Origin: JBCDCB01 sp039182735
GTDB taxonomy: Bacteria; Planctomycetota; Phycisphaerae; Phycisphaerales; UBA1924
Direction of reading: 5' to 3'
Length of the DNA stretch: 43,760 nt
NCBI GenBank assembly: GCA_039182735.1
Contig: JBCDCB010000030.1
Coordinates: 1 to 43,760 of the forward strand
The position numbers and the translations under genes are program-made. Below are positions 31,184 through 39,221 of the stretch, piece after piece. The notes under the pieces were generated by a model. The model searched no databases, was not told the origin of the DNA, and saw nothing but the letters and a program-made list of their open reading frames with translations. The first letter of the stretch is position 1; the number at the start of each line of letters is the position of its first letter.

Positions 31184-31230
31184 GGACCGGTTTATACCCG
31201 CTGGTCTTCAACCGGCCCCTCCGGGCCGGT
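31184..31230 (+). repeat. GGACCGGTTT repeat, copy 1
   Basis: GGACCGGTTTATACCCGCTG then GTCTTCAACCGGCCCCTCCG then GGCCGGT. It aligns over its full 47 bp with the inverted copy at 32621-32666. The 3' half forms a CCGGCCC-CTCC-GGGCCGG stem. It lies 35 bp before the lipoprotein gene at 31265. Confidence 0.65.
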
Positions 31231-31264
31231 GATGTTCGCCCTCCATCCGTCCGATACATCCCTC

Positions 31265-31651
31265 ATGCGTCACTGCGCGTTCATCGCGATCGCCCTGCTC
31301 GTGCCGCTCGTCGGCTGCGATCGGATCGGCACGGAGCAGCGCACCGCGTACCAACTCAAAAAAGACTACGTGGATTCGTTCATGCGCGGCATCGAGTTCG
31401 GGCTCAACGGCTACGTCAAGGCGCAGGATTGGGACAGCCGCTCGCTCGACCTCATCGGGCTCACGCTCGAGACGAACGAGGGCATGCTCCTGCGCGCCGA
31501 GCGCGCCGAGATCGTCATCAACGTCCACCGAGACACGCTCGCGCTGAACCTCTTCGAGGTGACGTCAGCCGACCCCGTCAGTGGGGAACTCACCACGCGC
31601 TCGTCGGTGATCACGCCGGAGATCACGCTCGGCGTCGATGCGATCCCCTGA
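31265..31651 (+). CDS. Small lipoprotein with beta-rich mature part
   Basis: 128 aa. The signal peptide MRHCAFIAIALLVPLVGC has lipobox LVGC and lipidated Cys18. The mature part begins with a helix (EQRTAYQLKKDYVDSFMRGI) and continues with long strands (GLTLETNEGMLLRAERAEIV, INVHRDTLALNLFEVTSADP) like LptC- or AsmA-type lipid-binding beta structures; this is a guess from pattern only. No SD is evident; GATACAT lies 5 nt before the ATG. Followed 37 bp later by mrp. Confidence 0.75.
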   Translation: MRHCAFIAIALLVPLVGCDRIGTEQRTAYQLKKDYVDSFMRGIEFGLNGYVKAQDWDSRSLDLIGLTLETNEGMLLRAERAEIVINVHRDTLALNLFEVTSADPVSGELTTRSSVITPEITLGVDAIP

Positions 31652-31677
31652 GCCTCGAACCGCTCGCGCGCGTGCGC

Positions 31678-31683
31678 TACGCT
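31678..31683 (+). promoter_or_regulatory. -10 hexamer TACGCT for leaderless mrp
   Basis: TACGCT, 5 nt (CAGGC), then the ATG at 31689; no effective Shine-Dalgarno distance. Confidence 0.55.
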
Positions 31684-31688
31684 CAGGC

Positions 31689-32621
31689 ATGCACGACCAA
31701 TCTCCCCGCGATCGCACGCCCGAAACCGTTGACCAGCCCCGCGGCATGCCCATGAAACAGGGCGCTTCGTCGCCGCGTGTCCAGCAGGGCACGGCGCAGG
31801 GGGGCGCGTCCAACGCGCTGCCGAACGTGAAGCGCGTGATCGCCGTCGGCGCGGGCAAGGGCGGCGTCGGGAAGAGCACCGTCAGCGTGAACCTCGCCGT
31901 CGCGCTGAGCCGCATGGGGCACGACGTGGGTCTGCTCGACGGCGACATCTACGGGCCCTCCGCTCCGACGCTCCTCGGGCTCGACGGTGAAGAGGCCATG
32001 ATGCGCGAGCGCATGCTGCAGCCCTTCGCGGTACACGGCATCAAGACGATGACCATCGGCAAGCTCGTCGATCCCGAGAAGCCGCTCATCTGGCGCGGGC
32101 CCATGGCGCACGGTGCCTTCAAGCAGCTCATCGAGCAGACGGAGTGGGGGAGTCTTGACTACCTCGTCATCGATCTGCCGCCCGGCACGGGCGACGTGCC
32201 GCTGACGATGAGCCAGATGCTCTCGCTGACGGGCGCGGTGATCGTGTGCACGCCGCAGCGTGTGGCGCAGGACGACGCGGTCCGCGCCGCGCGCATGTTC
32301 CAGCAGATGAACGTCGATGTGCTGGGCGTCGTCGAGAACATGTCGTACTTCATCGGCGACGACGGCAAGGAGTACGACCTCTTCGGTCGCGGCGGCGCCG
32401 AGCAGATGGCCCAGCGCATGGGCCTGCCCTTCCTGGGTGGCATCCCGATCAACATGAAGCTGCGCGAGCACTCCGACGCGGGCACGCCGCTGGAGAACTT
32501 CGAGAGCGCGGGCGACGCGCTGCGCGAATCGCTGGAGAAGCTGGCGACGCGCGTCGAGCAGGAAGCGGACCTCGCGGACGGGCGTCGCCAGGCCGACGCG
32601 CCGACGCTGAGTGTTACATAA
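31689..32621 (+). CDS. mrp: Mrp/ApbC-family P-loop ATPase (Fe-S carrier type)
   Basis: 310 aa. Deviant Walker A GKGGVGKST (56-64), switch region GDIYGPSAPTLLG, YLVIDLPPGTGDVPLTMSQM and the ENMSYF block. It is thought to bind and transfer Fe-S clusters. Two departures from the textbook form: the N-terminal DUF59/MIP18 domain is absent and replaced by a roughly 45-residue Gln/Pro-rich tail. The CPxC pair that normally follows NMSYF is replaced by IGDDGKEYDLFG, a change also seen in other Mrp homologues. It is not ParA: the Mrp-specific GPMAHGAFKQL block is present, and it lies 5 kb from parB. Confidence 0.92.
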   Translation: MHDQSPRDRTPETVDQPRGMPMKQGASSPRVQQGTAQGGASNALPNVKRVIAVGAGKGGVGKSTVSVNLAVALSRMGHDVGLLDGDIYGPSAPTLLGLDGEEAMMRERMLQPFAVHGIKTMTIGKLVDPEKPLIWRGPMAHGAFKQLIEQTEWGSLDYLVIDLPPGTGDVPLTMSQMLSLTGAVIVCTPQRVAQDDAVRAARMFQQMNVDVLGVVENMSYFIGDDGKEYDLFGRGGAEQMAQRMGLPFLGGIPINMKLREHSDAGTPLENFESAGDALRESLEKLATRVEQEADLADGRRQADAPTLSVT

Positions 32622-32640
32622 CCGCCCGGAGGGGCGGTTT
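32620..32640 (+). terminator. Terminator overlapping the mrp stop codon
   Basis: AACCGCCC-GGAG-GGGCGGTT, an 8-bp stem with a 4-nt loop that includes the TAA stop and ends in TTT. It is also the hairpin half of the inverted repeat copy at 32621-32666. Confidence 0.6.
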
Positions 32641-32666
32641 GAAGACAAGCGGGTACAAACCGGTCC
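32621..32666 (-). repeat. GGACCGGTTT repeat, copy 2 (inverted)
   Basis: On the minus strand GGACCGGTTTGTACCCGCTT then GTCTTCAAACCGCCCCTCCG then GGCGGT. It matches copy 1 at about 40 of 46 positions. The stem bases differ between copies (CCGGCCC/GGGCCGG versus ACCGCCC/GGGCGGT) but remain paired. Confidence 0.65.
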
Positions 32667-32672
32667 GTCCCA

Positions 32673-32678
32673 TATGCT
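32673..32678 (+). promoter_or_regulatory. -10 hexamer TATGCT for leaderless zinc-ribbon gene
   Basis: TATGCT, 6 nt (TCGACC), then the ATG at 32685; no Shine-Dalgarno. It starts 7 bp after the inverted repeat copy 2. Confidence 0.6.
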
Positions 32679-32684
32679 TCGACC

Positions 32685-32903
32685 ATGCCGGAGGGACACA
32701 AGTGGCTTGGGGTCGTTGATGCGCCGTGTTGCCCACAGTGCGGACACGATCGGTGCCGCCCGAGCGCGAGCATTCCGGACTGGTTTGGCTACGCGCCTTT
32801 GCTGGCGCTGTCCATGATCATCGGGCTCGACATCGGCGAGATGGACTGGGTCTGCAAGAACTGCGGCCACAAGTTCGCTCGCGACGACACCGAACATTCG
32901 TGA
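32685..32903 (+). CDS. Small zinc-ribbon protein
   Basis: 72 aa. Two CxxC knuckles, CPQC (16-19) and CKNC (57-60), with CCPQCGHDRC and WVCKNCGHKF flanks typical of a zinc ribbon. They are separated by a hydrophobic stretch (WFGYAPLLALSMIIGLDIG) that could be a membrane-contacting loop. No family recognised. Its stop lies 4 bp from the stop of convergent rmuC. It has a promoter signature and clear metal-binding pairs, so I take it as real despite its size. Confidence 0.72.
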   Translation: MPEGHKWLGVVDAPCCPQCGHDRCRPSASIPDWFGYAPLLALSMIIGLDIGEMDWVCKNCGHKFARDDTEHS

Positions 32904-32907
32904 CCGG

Positions 32908-34446
32908 TTAGTCCGTCGGCGGCTTCACGCGCTTGGGCCGCGCCTTGCGTCGCGCGGGCTCCGGCGACGCCGAGCCTGTCTCAATGAGCTCGGGCTGCGA
33001 CTCACCCTCCGTCGCGGTCGGTTTGCTGGGCGACTTGATCTCGCGCACCGTTGTTTCCACCGGCTTGGGCTGCTCGATCTGCTTGGCGCTGCTCGCGCCG
33101 GCGTCCTCGAACTTGCGGATCGTCGGCAGCAGGCGCGCATCGACCGACCCCACAAAGTCGTTGTACCGCCGACCCGCCGTGTCGATCGCCTCGCCCACCT
33201 TGGCAGCGTGCCCGATCGCGACGCCTGCGCGTTCGTGCAGCTCCTTGCCGAGCTCGAAAAGTTCCGCCGCGCGTTCGCTGAGCTGCTTCTCGCGCCAGCC
33301 CACGTGCACCGCGCGGAGCAAGCCGATGAGCGTGGAGGGGCTTGCGATAATGATGTTGTTGGTCGCCGCGAGCTCGAGGAGTTTGGGTTCGTGCGCGAGC
33401 GCCGCGTCCACGAACTGATCGCCGGGGATGAACATCACGACAAAGTCCAGCGCGCCGTCGATGTGCTCGGCGTAGCTCTTCTTGCTCAGCGCCTCGGCCT
33501 GCTCGCGCACGTGTCGCGCGAAGCGTGAGAGGTGGCGCTCGCGGTCCTCGTCACGCTCCGCTTCGAGCGCGTCCAGGTACGCCTCGATGTTGGTCTTCGC
33601 GTCCACCGCGATCACGCGCTCGTTGGGCAGGCGCACGACCATGTCGGGACGCTTGAGGTTGCCGTCGCGGTCGCGCGAAGAGTCCTGCGTGTTGAAGTCG
33701 CAGTACGAACGCATGCCTGCGAGTTCGGCGACGCGTTCGAGCTGGATCTCGCCGTAGCGACCGCGGACCTGCGGCTTGCGCAGCGCCGCGCTCAGCTTCA
33801 GCGTTTCTTCTTTGAGTGAGGCGGACGACGCCTGCATCGCCTCGATCTGCTGACGCAGCGCGGCGTGGTTCTCGGTGCGGACCTTCTCAATGTGCGCGAG
33901 CTTCTCGTCGGTCTTCTTGAGCGTCTCGCTGATCGGCGCGACGAGCTTCTCGACGTCCTTGCGCTTGCCCTCGAAGTGCTCGCTCGCGAGCTTGAGGAAC
34001 TGCTCAGAGGAGTTCTTGAGCGCGTTGCCGGCGGTCGCCTCGATGGTTTTCTTGAACTGCTCGCGCATCTCGTTCAGGCGCTGTTCGAGCGATTCCTCGC
34101 TCTTGCGCCGCGCGTTGTGCTCGGCTTCGAGCTTGCTCTGGTAGAGCGATTCGACCTGCGCGATCTCGCTCTTGCGCCGCGCGTCCAGCGCGCCGAGGCG
34201 TTCGGTGAGCTGCGCGAGCTCGCGGTCGAGCGCGTGGACCCGTTCGGTGGCGGCGCGCTCGCGCTGCTCGTGCTTCTCGATCTCGATGCGTGTGCGCGCG
34301 ATCTCCTCTTCCGTGTCGCTGTGCTCGCGGAGCGATTCGGCGAGGCGCTGGATGAGGCGCGAGCGGTCGATCATCAGCCACGCCGCCGCTCCGAGCGAGA
34401 GGAGCGTGAGTCCGAGCAGCGCCGCGACGATAACCGTGTCGTTCAT
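32908..34446 (-). CDS. rmuC: RmuC-family DNA recombination protein
   Basis: 512 aa from the ATG at 34446. An N-terminal membrane helix (VIVAALLGLTLLSLGAAAWL) is followed by a long coiled coil (about 30-210). The conserved RmuC nuclease-like core then reads GRYGEIQLERVAELAGM, RPDMVVRLPNERVIAVDAKT, GALDFVVMFIPGDQFVDAAL, NNIIIASPSTLIGLLRAVHV and GWREKQLSE. RmuC limits inversions at short inverted repeats in E. coli and carries a PD-(D/E)XK-like fold. The tail is Lys/Arg/Pro-rich. A TACACT hexamer ends 6 nt before this ATG; the open frame further upstream has no conserved sequence. Confidence 0.93.
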   Translation of the reverse strand: MNDTVIVAALLGLTLLSLGAAAWLMIDRSRLIQRLAESLREHSDTEEEIARTRIEIEKHEQRERAATERVHALDRELAQLTERLGALDARRKSEIAQVESLYQSKLEAEHNARRKSEESLEQRLNEMREQFKKTIEATAGNALKNSSEQFLKLASEHFEGKRKDVEKLVAPISETLKKTDEKLAHIEKVRTENHAALRQQIEAMQASSASLKEETLKLSAALRKPQVRGRYGEIQLERVAELAGMRSYCDFNTQDSSRDRDGNLKRPDMVVRLPNERVIAVDAKTNIEAYLDALEAERDEDRERHLSRFARHVREQAEALSKKSYAEHIDGALDFVVMFIPGDQFVDAALAHEPKLLELAATNNIIIASPSTLIGLLRAVHVGWREKQLSERAAELFELGKELHERAGVAIGHAAKVGEAIDTAGRRYNDFVGSVDARLLPTIRKFEDAGASSAKQIEQPKPVETTVREIKSPSKPTATEGESQPELIETGSASPEPARRKARPKRVKPPTD

Positions 34447-34452
34447 GCGGGC

Positions 34453-34458
34453 AGTGTA
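34453..34458 (-). promoter_or_regulatory. -10 hexamer TACACT for leaderless rmuC
   Basis: On the minus strand TACACT, 6 nt (GCCCGC), then the ATG at 34446; no Shine-Dalgarno. It lies in the 20-bp gap after the M16-like gene. Confidence 0.6.
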
Positions 34459-34466
34459 CGTCGCGC

Positions 34467-37283
34467 TCAGCGCGATCCCGCGGGCAGCACGACGATCCGC
34501 GTGGCACCGTCGAGATCGACTGCGTCTTCGAAGGCGGTCGAGACCCGATCCGTGGGCGCCGAGGCGACGCGCTCCATGAACGCCGACCCGGCGTCGGGCT
34601 CGCGATCGTGCAGCGTCGAGAGGCTGAGCTGGCGCGCCCACCACCACCCACTGAGCAGCCGATCTTCGAGCGATGTGACAACGCGCGATCGCGCGAGCTC
34701 GACGCGTTCGCTCTCGAACCCGGACCCGGCGAGCGCCCGCACGCGCTCATCGATCGCCTCGAGCAGCGTCTCGGCTTCGGACGGGTCGGCGAGCGCGATC
34801 ACACGCACGTCGGCCAGGCCCGGGTGCGATGGGCTCGGGTCGTACCCGGCGTAGAGCTCGAGCGCGAGCGCCCGGTCCCGCACGAACTCGTCGCGCAGCG
34901 CGAGCTCGAGCGCGCGCGCCGCGATGGAGAGGCTTGCTTCGTGATCGTCCTGCGCGTGCGCACGCACGGGCAACGTGAGCGCGACGACGGCGTGCCCCGC
35001 GCCGCCGGTGGCGCGGACGCGCACCTCGCGCGAGCGCGACGGGTCGGGGCGCACGAGGCGCGACGCGTCGGTGAAGGAACGAGCGGTGCGTGTGCGCGGA
35101 TCGAGCGACCCGGCGTACTCCGCCGCCAGCGCAAGCGCCTCCCACCGGTCGATGTCGCCCACGATCGCGATCTCGATCGGACCGGCGAGCATCGCGTCGA
35201 GCCACGCTTCGCACAGCTCGGGCGTGAACGCCTCGTTCTCGACGTCTTCCGGGAGCAGCGGGCGGACGCGCGCGTCGTCGGGTGCGCCGGCGGCTTCGAG
35301 CAGGCGCACCGCGATGCCATTCGGGTCGCTCTGTACGATCCGCGCCGCGACGCCGCGCGTCGTGCGCCAGCGCTCCAGAGACGCTGGCTCGATCGTCGGC
35401 ATCGCCAGGAGCATGTGCAGCAGGCGGAAGCCGTCGCGTGCGCCGTCCGTGTCGAACGCGAGGGAGAGACGCATCGCGTCGTCGAGCAACTCGGCGTGCG
35501 TTTCGGGCGCGATGTGCGCGAGCAGCGCGCGCACCGCCGGTTCGTCGTGCCCGCACCCCGCGGGGGACGAGAACACGCTGGCGGCGGCGGCGGAGATCCC
35601 GCGGGTCGTCTCGTCTTCGAAGATCCGCCCGCCCGCGACGGCAACGGAGACGTACACGCGCCCGGGTTCGTCGATCATGTAGCGGTGGCGCACGCGCACG
35701 TTGTTCGCGAGCCACGCCGAGGCGACACCCGTCTCCGGGTTCACGGTGACCTCCGAGACCTCACCGGGCGCCGGCTCCTCGGGCAGGAGCGTGGTGATGT
35801 CCGCCCCGCGCGCAAGGCGGTCGTCGTTGGCGGCGCCGGCTCGGCGCGATTCGAGCAGCGTGAGCACGTCGCGCTCGTCGGGCGCGTCGCCGCCCTCGGG
35901 CGTGACGATGATCGCCGTGGCACGTTCCAGGTCGAAGCGTTCGGCGAGGCGGAGGCGCACCACCTCGGCGCTGATTCTCTCGAGCGCGTCGATGCGGACT
36001 CGCGCGAGCGAACGCGGCGAAGGCAGCGCGTCGCCGCGCGTCATGCGGTCGGCCAGCGCGGAGAGCGTGGCCTGCGTGTCGCGCGCGGGGGCGCGAAGGA
36101 ACTGGCGTTCGTAGTCGTCGCGAAGCGTGCGTTTGGCGCGGTCGAGCGTCGCCGCCGGCACGCCGTGCGCGTGCAGCGAGGCGATCGAGCCGACGATCGT
36201 GCCCATGGTGGAGGCCCACGAGCTCCCGGGTCCGCTGGCGAGCGCATCGCTCACGCGAAGCCCGACGACAGCGTCCTTGGTCGTGGCGTGGGAGACGAGC
36301 ACGGGCGTCGCGGCGCGCGCCGCGCGGTCCTCCATCGACAGCTTCAAGACGCGCATGGCCAGGTCGTCGATCACGGCGGAAGCGACGTCGCGCTCGTCGC
36401 GCACCGGGCCCTCCGCGGGCGCGAGCGTCAGCAGCTGGCACAGCGCCTCGTGTACGTCCGGGTCCTGCGTCACAATGGCACGCGGACCATCGCCGCTCGC
36501 GTCGGGCAGTTCGAGCCTTTCGAGCGGCGCGCTCGGTCGCTTGATCGTCGCGAAGCGTTGCGCCAGCCGGTCGGCCAGCGCGGGCGCGTCGATGTCGCCC
36601 ACGACCATGATCGATGCGTTGTCCGGGCGATACCAGCGCGCCGCGAAGCGGCGCAGGTCTTCGACCGAGAGCCGCGCGCGAGCCTCGGGCGTGCCCTGCG
36701 GCGGGTGCGCGCCGAGCGCCCAGCCGGGCACCAGATCGCGCAGCACCGTCTGGTTCACGCGCTGGCTGGCGCCCTGCAGCAGCCGGTCGCGCGCATCGGC
36801 GCGCTCGGATTCGGCGCGGAACGCCACATCGGTGAGTTCCAGCCCGTCGAGCGCATCATGGAAGAGGCTGCCCGCGAGATCGATCGCCGACTCGCTGTTC
36901 GTCGGCAGGTCGATCGCCAGCGAGGTTTGGCGGAAGCGTGGTCGCACGACGCGCTCGCGGCGCAGGTCCACGCCGAACGCGCGGAACGACTCGACGAGTT
37001 CGCCCGGTTCGAAGCTGGCGGAACCGGCGAACAACGTGGAGGGGACCAAGCGTGCGGTGCCCGGGGCGGCGCGGTCTTCGTGCAGCGAGCCGGCGTGGAC
37101 GACGAGCATCATCGAGACGCGTCCGGGCTCCGCCGGGGCGGCCTGCACGGCGATCCGCAGCCCGTTGTCGAGCAGGCGCTGCTCGATCGCCGGGTCGGGT
37201 TCGAGCGTGGCGCCCGCGCGGGCCGGCGCGCACGCGAGCAGCGCCAAGAGCCACGTCAGCGAGATGATCGATCGCGCACCCAT
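34467..37283 (-). CDS. M16-fold (insulinase-like) protein lacking the zinc motif
   Basis: 938 aa from the ATG at 37283. The signal peptide or lipoprotein signal is MGARSIISLTWLLALLAC (possible lipobox LLAC). Two M16 repeats follow, with LDNGLRIAVQ, FAARWYRPDNASIMVVGDID in the first half and WLANNVRVRHRYMIDEPGRV, DAMLAGPIEIAIVGDIDRWE in the second. In active M16 peptidases the first repeat carries HxxEH in a block like AHLLEHMLFKGT. Here the aligned block is ARLVPSTLFAGS (77-88), so both His and the Glu are lost. It is probably a non-catalytic partner or scaffold. TACACC ends 5 nt before the ATG and there is no SD. Confidence 0.87.
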   Translation of the reverse strand: MGARSIISLTWLLALLACAPARAGATLEPDPAIEQRLLDNGLRIAVQAAPAEPGRVSMMLVVHAGSLHEDRAAPGTARLVPSTLFAGSASFEPGELVESFRAFGVDLRRERVVRPRFRQTSLAIDLPTNSESAIDLAGSLFHDALDGLELTDVAFRAESERADARDRLLQGASQRVNQTVLRDLVPGWALGAHPPQGTPEARARLSVEDLRRFAARWYRPDNASIMVVGDIDAPALADRLAQRFATIKRPSAPLERLELPDASGDGPRAIVTQDPDVHEALCQLLTLAPAEGPVRDERDVASAVIDDLAMRVLKLSMEDRAARAATPVLVSHATTKDAVVGLRVSDALASGPGSSWASTMGTIVGSIASLHAHGVPAATLDRAKRTLRDDYERQFLRAPARDTQATLSALADRMTRGDALPSPRSLARVRIDALERISAEVVRLRLAERFDLERATAIIVTPEGGDAPDERDVLTLLESRRAGAANDDRLARGADITTLLPEEPAPGEVSEVTVNPETGVASAWLANNVRVRHRYMIDEPGRVYVSVAVAGGRIFEDETTRGISAAAASVFSSPAGCGHDEPAVRALLAHIAPETHAELLDDAMRLSLAFDTDGARDGFRLLHMLLAMPTIEPASLERWRTTRGVAARIVQSDPNGIAVRLLEAAGAPDDARVRPLLPEDVENEAFTPELCEAWLDAMLAGPIEIAIVGDIDRWEALALAAEYAGSLDPRTRTARSFTDASRLVRPDPSRSREVRVRATGGAGHAVVALTLPVRAHAQDDHEASLSIAARALELALRDEFVRDRALALELYAGYDPSPSHPGLADVRVIALADPSEAETLLEAIDERVRALAGSGFESERVELARSRVVTSLEDRLLSGWWWARQLSLSTLHDREPDAGSAFMERVASAPTDRVSTAFEDAVDLDGATRIVVLPAGSR

Positions 37284-37339
37284 CGTCTGGTGTACCCCCA
37301 CGCCGCCCCCGCGTTGCCCGCCGGCGCGCGGAGAGAGCG

Positions 37340-37345
37340 TATGGT
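37340..37345 (+). promoter_or_regulatory. -10 hexamer TATGGT before the membrane protein gene
   Basis: TATGGT, 8 nt (CCGGTCGC), then the ATG at 37354; no Shine-Dalgarno. It is 70 bp from the divergent M16-like start. Confidence 0.5.
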
Positions 37346-37353
37346 CCGGTCGC

Positions 37354-38190
37354 ATGGACGACCCACCCACCCGGCAGGCGACCGAGAACCAGCAGTTGAG
37401 CCCCCTCGCGGTGCTCTCGCTGGGGGGTGCCCTGCTGAGCTTCGCGACGTGCCTGGTCGGCGGGATCGCTTCCGTCCTCGGCTTCCCCAGCGTCGGGCTG
37501 GTGATCCTCTTCCTGCCGCTGCTCGCGCTGGCAAGCGCCGTGTGCGGCGTGCTCGCGCTCGTCGCGATCAACCGCTCGGACGGGCTCCTCGTCGGAGGCG
37601 TCCCGGCGCGGATCGGGCTGGTGCTCGGGCTCATCGCCACCGCCGTCACCGGGTCGTTCACCTTCGGTGCGCTGCGCACGGCGTACGACGTCCGCGAACG
37701 CCTCGCGCCGGTCGTCGAGGCGCTCATCGCCGACATCAACGCGGACAACTGGCCCGGCGCGGAAGAGCATCTCGGCGAGCCCGTCGCGCGTGCGCTCGGC
37801 AAGACGGGGGTGGCGTGGTTCTTCGAGACGCTCGAAGCATCCTTCCAATCCGAGACTGTCGGCGCCGACGCGCCGCTGGTGATCCTCTTCCGATCGCGCG
37901 GCGAGCTCGCGCGCGCGAGCGACCCGACGCAGGTCAGCGCCGCGCCGCAGAACCTGAACGACGAGGTCCCCAAGCCCGTGCGCGTGACGTTCGCGAGCGG
38001 GGCGTCGGGCGTGCTCTTTGTGTTCCTTGATCCTGCCGCTCTTGCGAGTCAACAGGTGCGCGTGAGCGACGCGATGATCGTGCTGCCCGACAACCGCGTG
38101 CTCACGCTGCAGCCCGACGGGCCGGCGAGCCTGCTGGCGCGCGGCGGGGGCATGCGCGTGGTGCCGCGACCCGCCGAGGTCATGCCGTGA
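37354..38190 (+). CDS. Membrane protein with DUF4190-like N-terminal helices
   Basis: 278 aa. Cytoplasmic start MDDPPTRQATENQQLSPLAV, then three hydrophobic helices (GGALLSFATCLVGGIASVLG, LVILFLPLLALASAVCGVLA, ARIGLVLGLIATAVTGSFTF). The layout SPLAVLSLGG...LALVAINRSDG resembles DUF4190-type membrane modules. Residues about 115-278 are an extracytoplasmic domain of unknown function. Its stop overlaps the GTG start of the next gene (GTGA), so the two are translationally coupled. Confidence 0.78.
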   Translation: MDDPPTRQATENQQLSPLAVLSLGGALLSFATCLVGGIASVLGFPSVGLVILFLPLLALASAVCGVLALVAINRSDGLLVGGVPARIGLVLGLIATAVTGSFTFGALRTAYDVRERLAPVVEALIADINADNWPGAEEHLGEPVARALGKTGVAWFFETLEASFQSETVGADAPLVILFRSRGELARASDPTQVSAAPQNLNDEVPKPVRVTFASGASGVLFVFLDPAALASQQVRVSDAMIVLPDNRVLTLQPDGPASLLARGGGMRVVPRPAEVMP

Positions 38191-39182
38191 GCAACGCCGC
38201 GCCGAAGCCGTGGCGTCTCACCCTCTCGCGTCCGCTGCCCGAATGGGAACGGGTCTTCCGCAGCGGCGCTCTAGAGGGCGCCGACGTCCGCGTCGGGCCC
38301 GAGCGCGGCTTCGAGTCGCCCGATGATCTGCACGCTTTCGTCCGCGGTGCGCAGGCCTGCGTCACCTGGGTCACCGAGCGCATCGATGACGCCTTCCTCG
38401 ACGCGGCGGGGGCGCAGCTCCGCGTCGTCAGCAACTTCGCCGTGGGCTTCGACAACATCGATGTCGATGCTTGCCGCGCGCGCGACGTGATCGTGACCAA
38501 CACGCCCGATGCCGTCACCGAGGGCACGGCGGACGTCGCGTGGATGCTCCTCATGGCCGCCGCACGCCGACTCGCGGAGGGCGACCGCTTCGTCCGCAGC
38601 GGCGCGTGGGAGGCGCACGGCTCGCTCGGGCCGACCGAGTTCCTCGGCATGCCGATCAGCGGCAAGACGCTGTGCATCGTCGGCGCGGGGCGCATCGGGT
38701 ACGCGACCGCGCTGCGCTCCATCGGCTGGAGCATGCGCGTGACCTATGTCGCGCGTTCGCGCAAGCCGCGCTTCGAGCAGGCGCCGCTGTGCGCGCAGCG
38801 CGTGTCGCTCGAAGAGGGCCTGCGCGACGCCGACTTCGTGAGCATCCACACGCCGCTGACCGACGAGACACGCCACATGATCGGCGCGCACGAGTTCTCG
38901 CTGATGAAGCCGACAGCGGTGCTGGTGAACACGGCGCGCGGGCCGGTCGTCGATGAGTCGGCGCTCGTCGAGGCGCTGGGCGACCGCCGCCTCTACGCGG
39001 CGGGCCTCGACGTCTTCGAGCGCGAGCCCAAGATCCACGACGGGCTGCGCGCGCTCGAGAACGTTGTCATGACGCCGCACTTCGGCAGCGGGGACATGCG
39101 CTGCCGCCTGCAGATGAGCGAACTGTGCGCGCGGAACGTGGCGAACGTGCTGTCGGGCGACGGCGCGGTGACGCCGGTCTGA
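38187..39182 (+). CDS. D-2-hydroxyacid dehydrogenase (glyoxylate/hydroxypyruvate reductase type)
   Basis: 331 aa from a GTG that overlaps the preceding stop by 4 bp. Reduces a 2-keto acid with NAD(P)H. Motifs: VVSNFAVGFDNIDVDAC, TPDAVTEGTADVAWMLLMAA, the Rossmann loop VGAGRIG, and catalytic residues in NTARGPVVDE (Arg), DVFEREPKIHDGL (Glu) and TPHFGSG (His). The overall pattern follows the GyaR/hydroxypyruvate reductase branch. Substrate is inferred from family resemblance only. The coupling to a membrane protein of unknown function is unexplained. Confidence 0.92.
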   Translation: MSNAAPKPWRLTLSRPLPEWERVFRSGALEGADVRVGPERGFESPDDLHAFVRGAQACVTWVTERIDDAFLDAAGAQLRVVSNFAVGFDNIDVDACRARDVIVTNTPDAVTEGTADVAWMLLMAAARRLAEGDRFVRSGAWEAHGSLGPTEFLGMPISGKTLCIVGAGRIGYATALRSIGWSMRVTYVARSRKPRFEQAPLCAQRVSLEEGLRDADFVSIHTPLTDETRHMIGAHEFSLMKPTAVLVNTARGPVVDESALVEALGDRRLYAAGLDVFEREPKIHDGLRALENVVMTPHFGSGDMRCRLQMSELCARNVANVLSGDGAVTPV

Positions 39183-39221
39183 CGAGTCGCGACGGTGCGT
39201 GAGCGGGACATGGACGCCCGA

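Noticed and set aside
31689..32621. Possible ParA partner of ParB
   Set aside because: The GPMAHGAFKQL and ENMSYF blocks and the overall alignment are those of Mrp/ApbC, not ParA/Soj.
34608..38030. A 1140-residue plus-strand frame opposite the M16-like gene
   Set aside because: Arg/Glu/Ala/His-rich shadow with no domains; the minus frame shows M16 motifs in two repeats.
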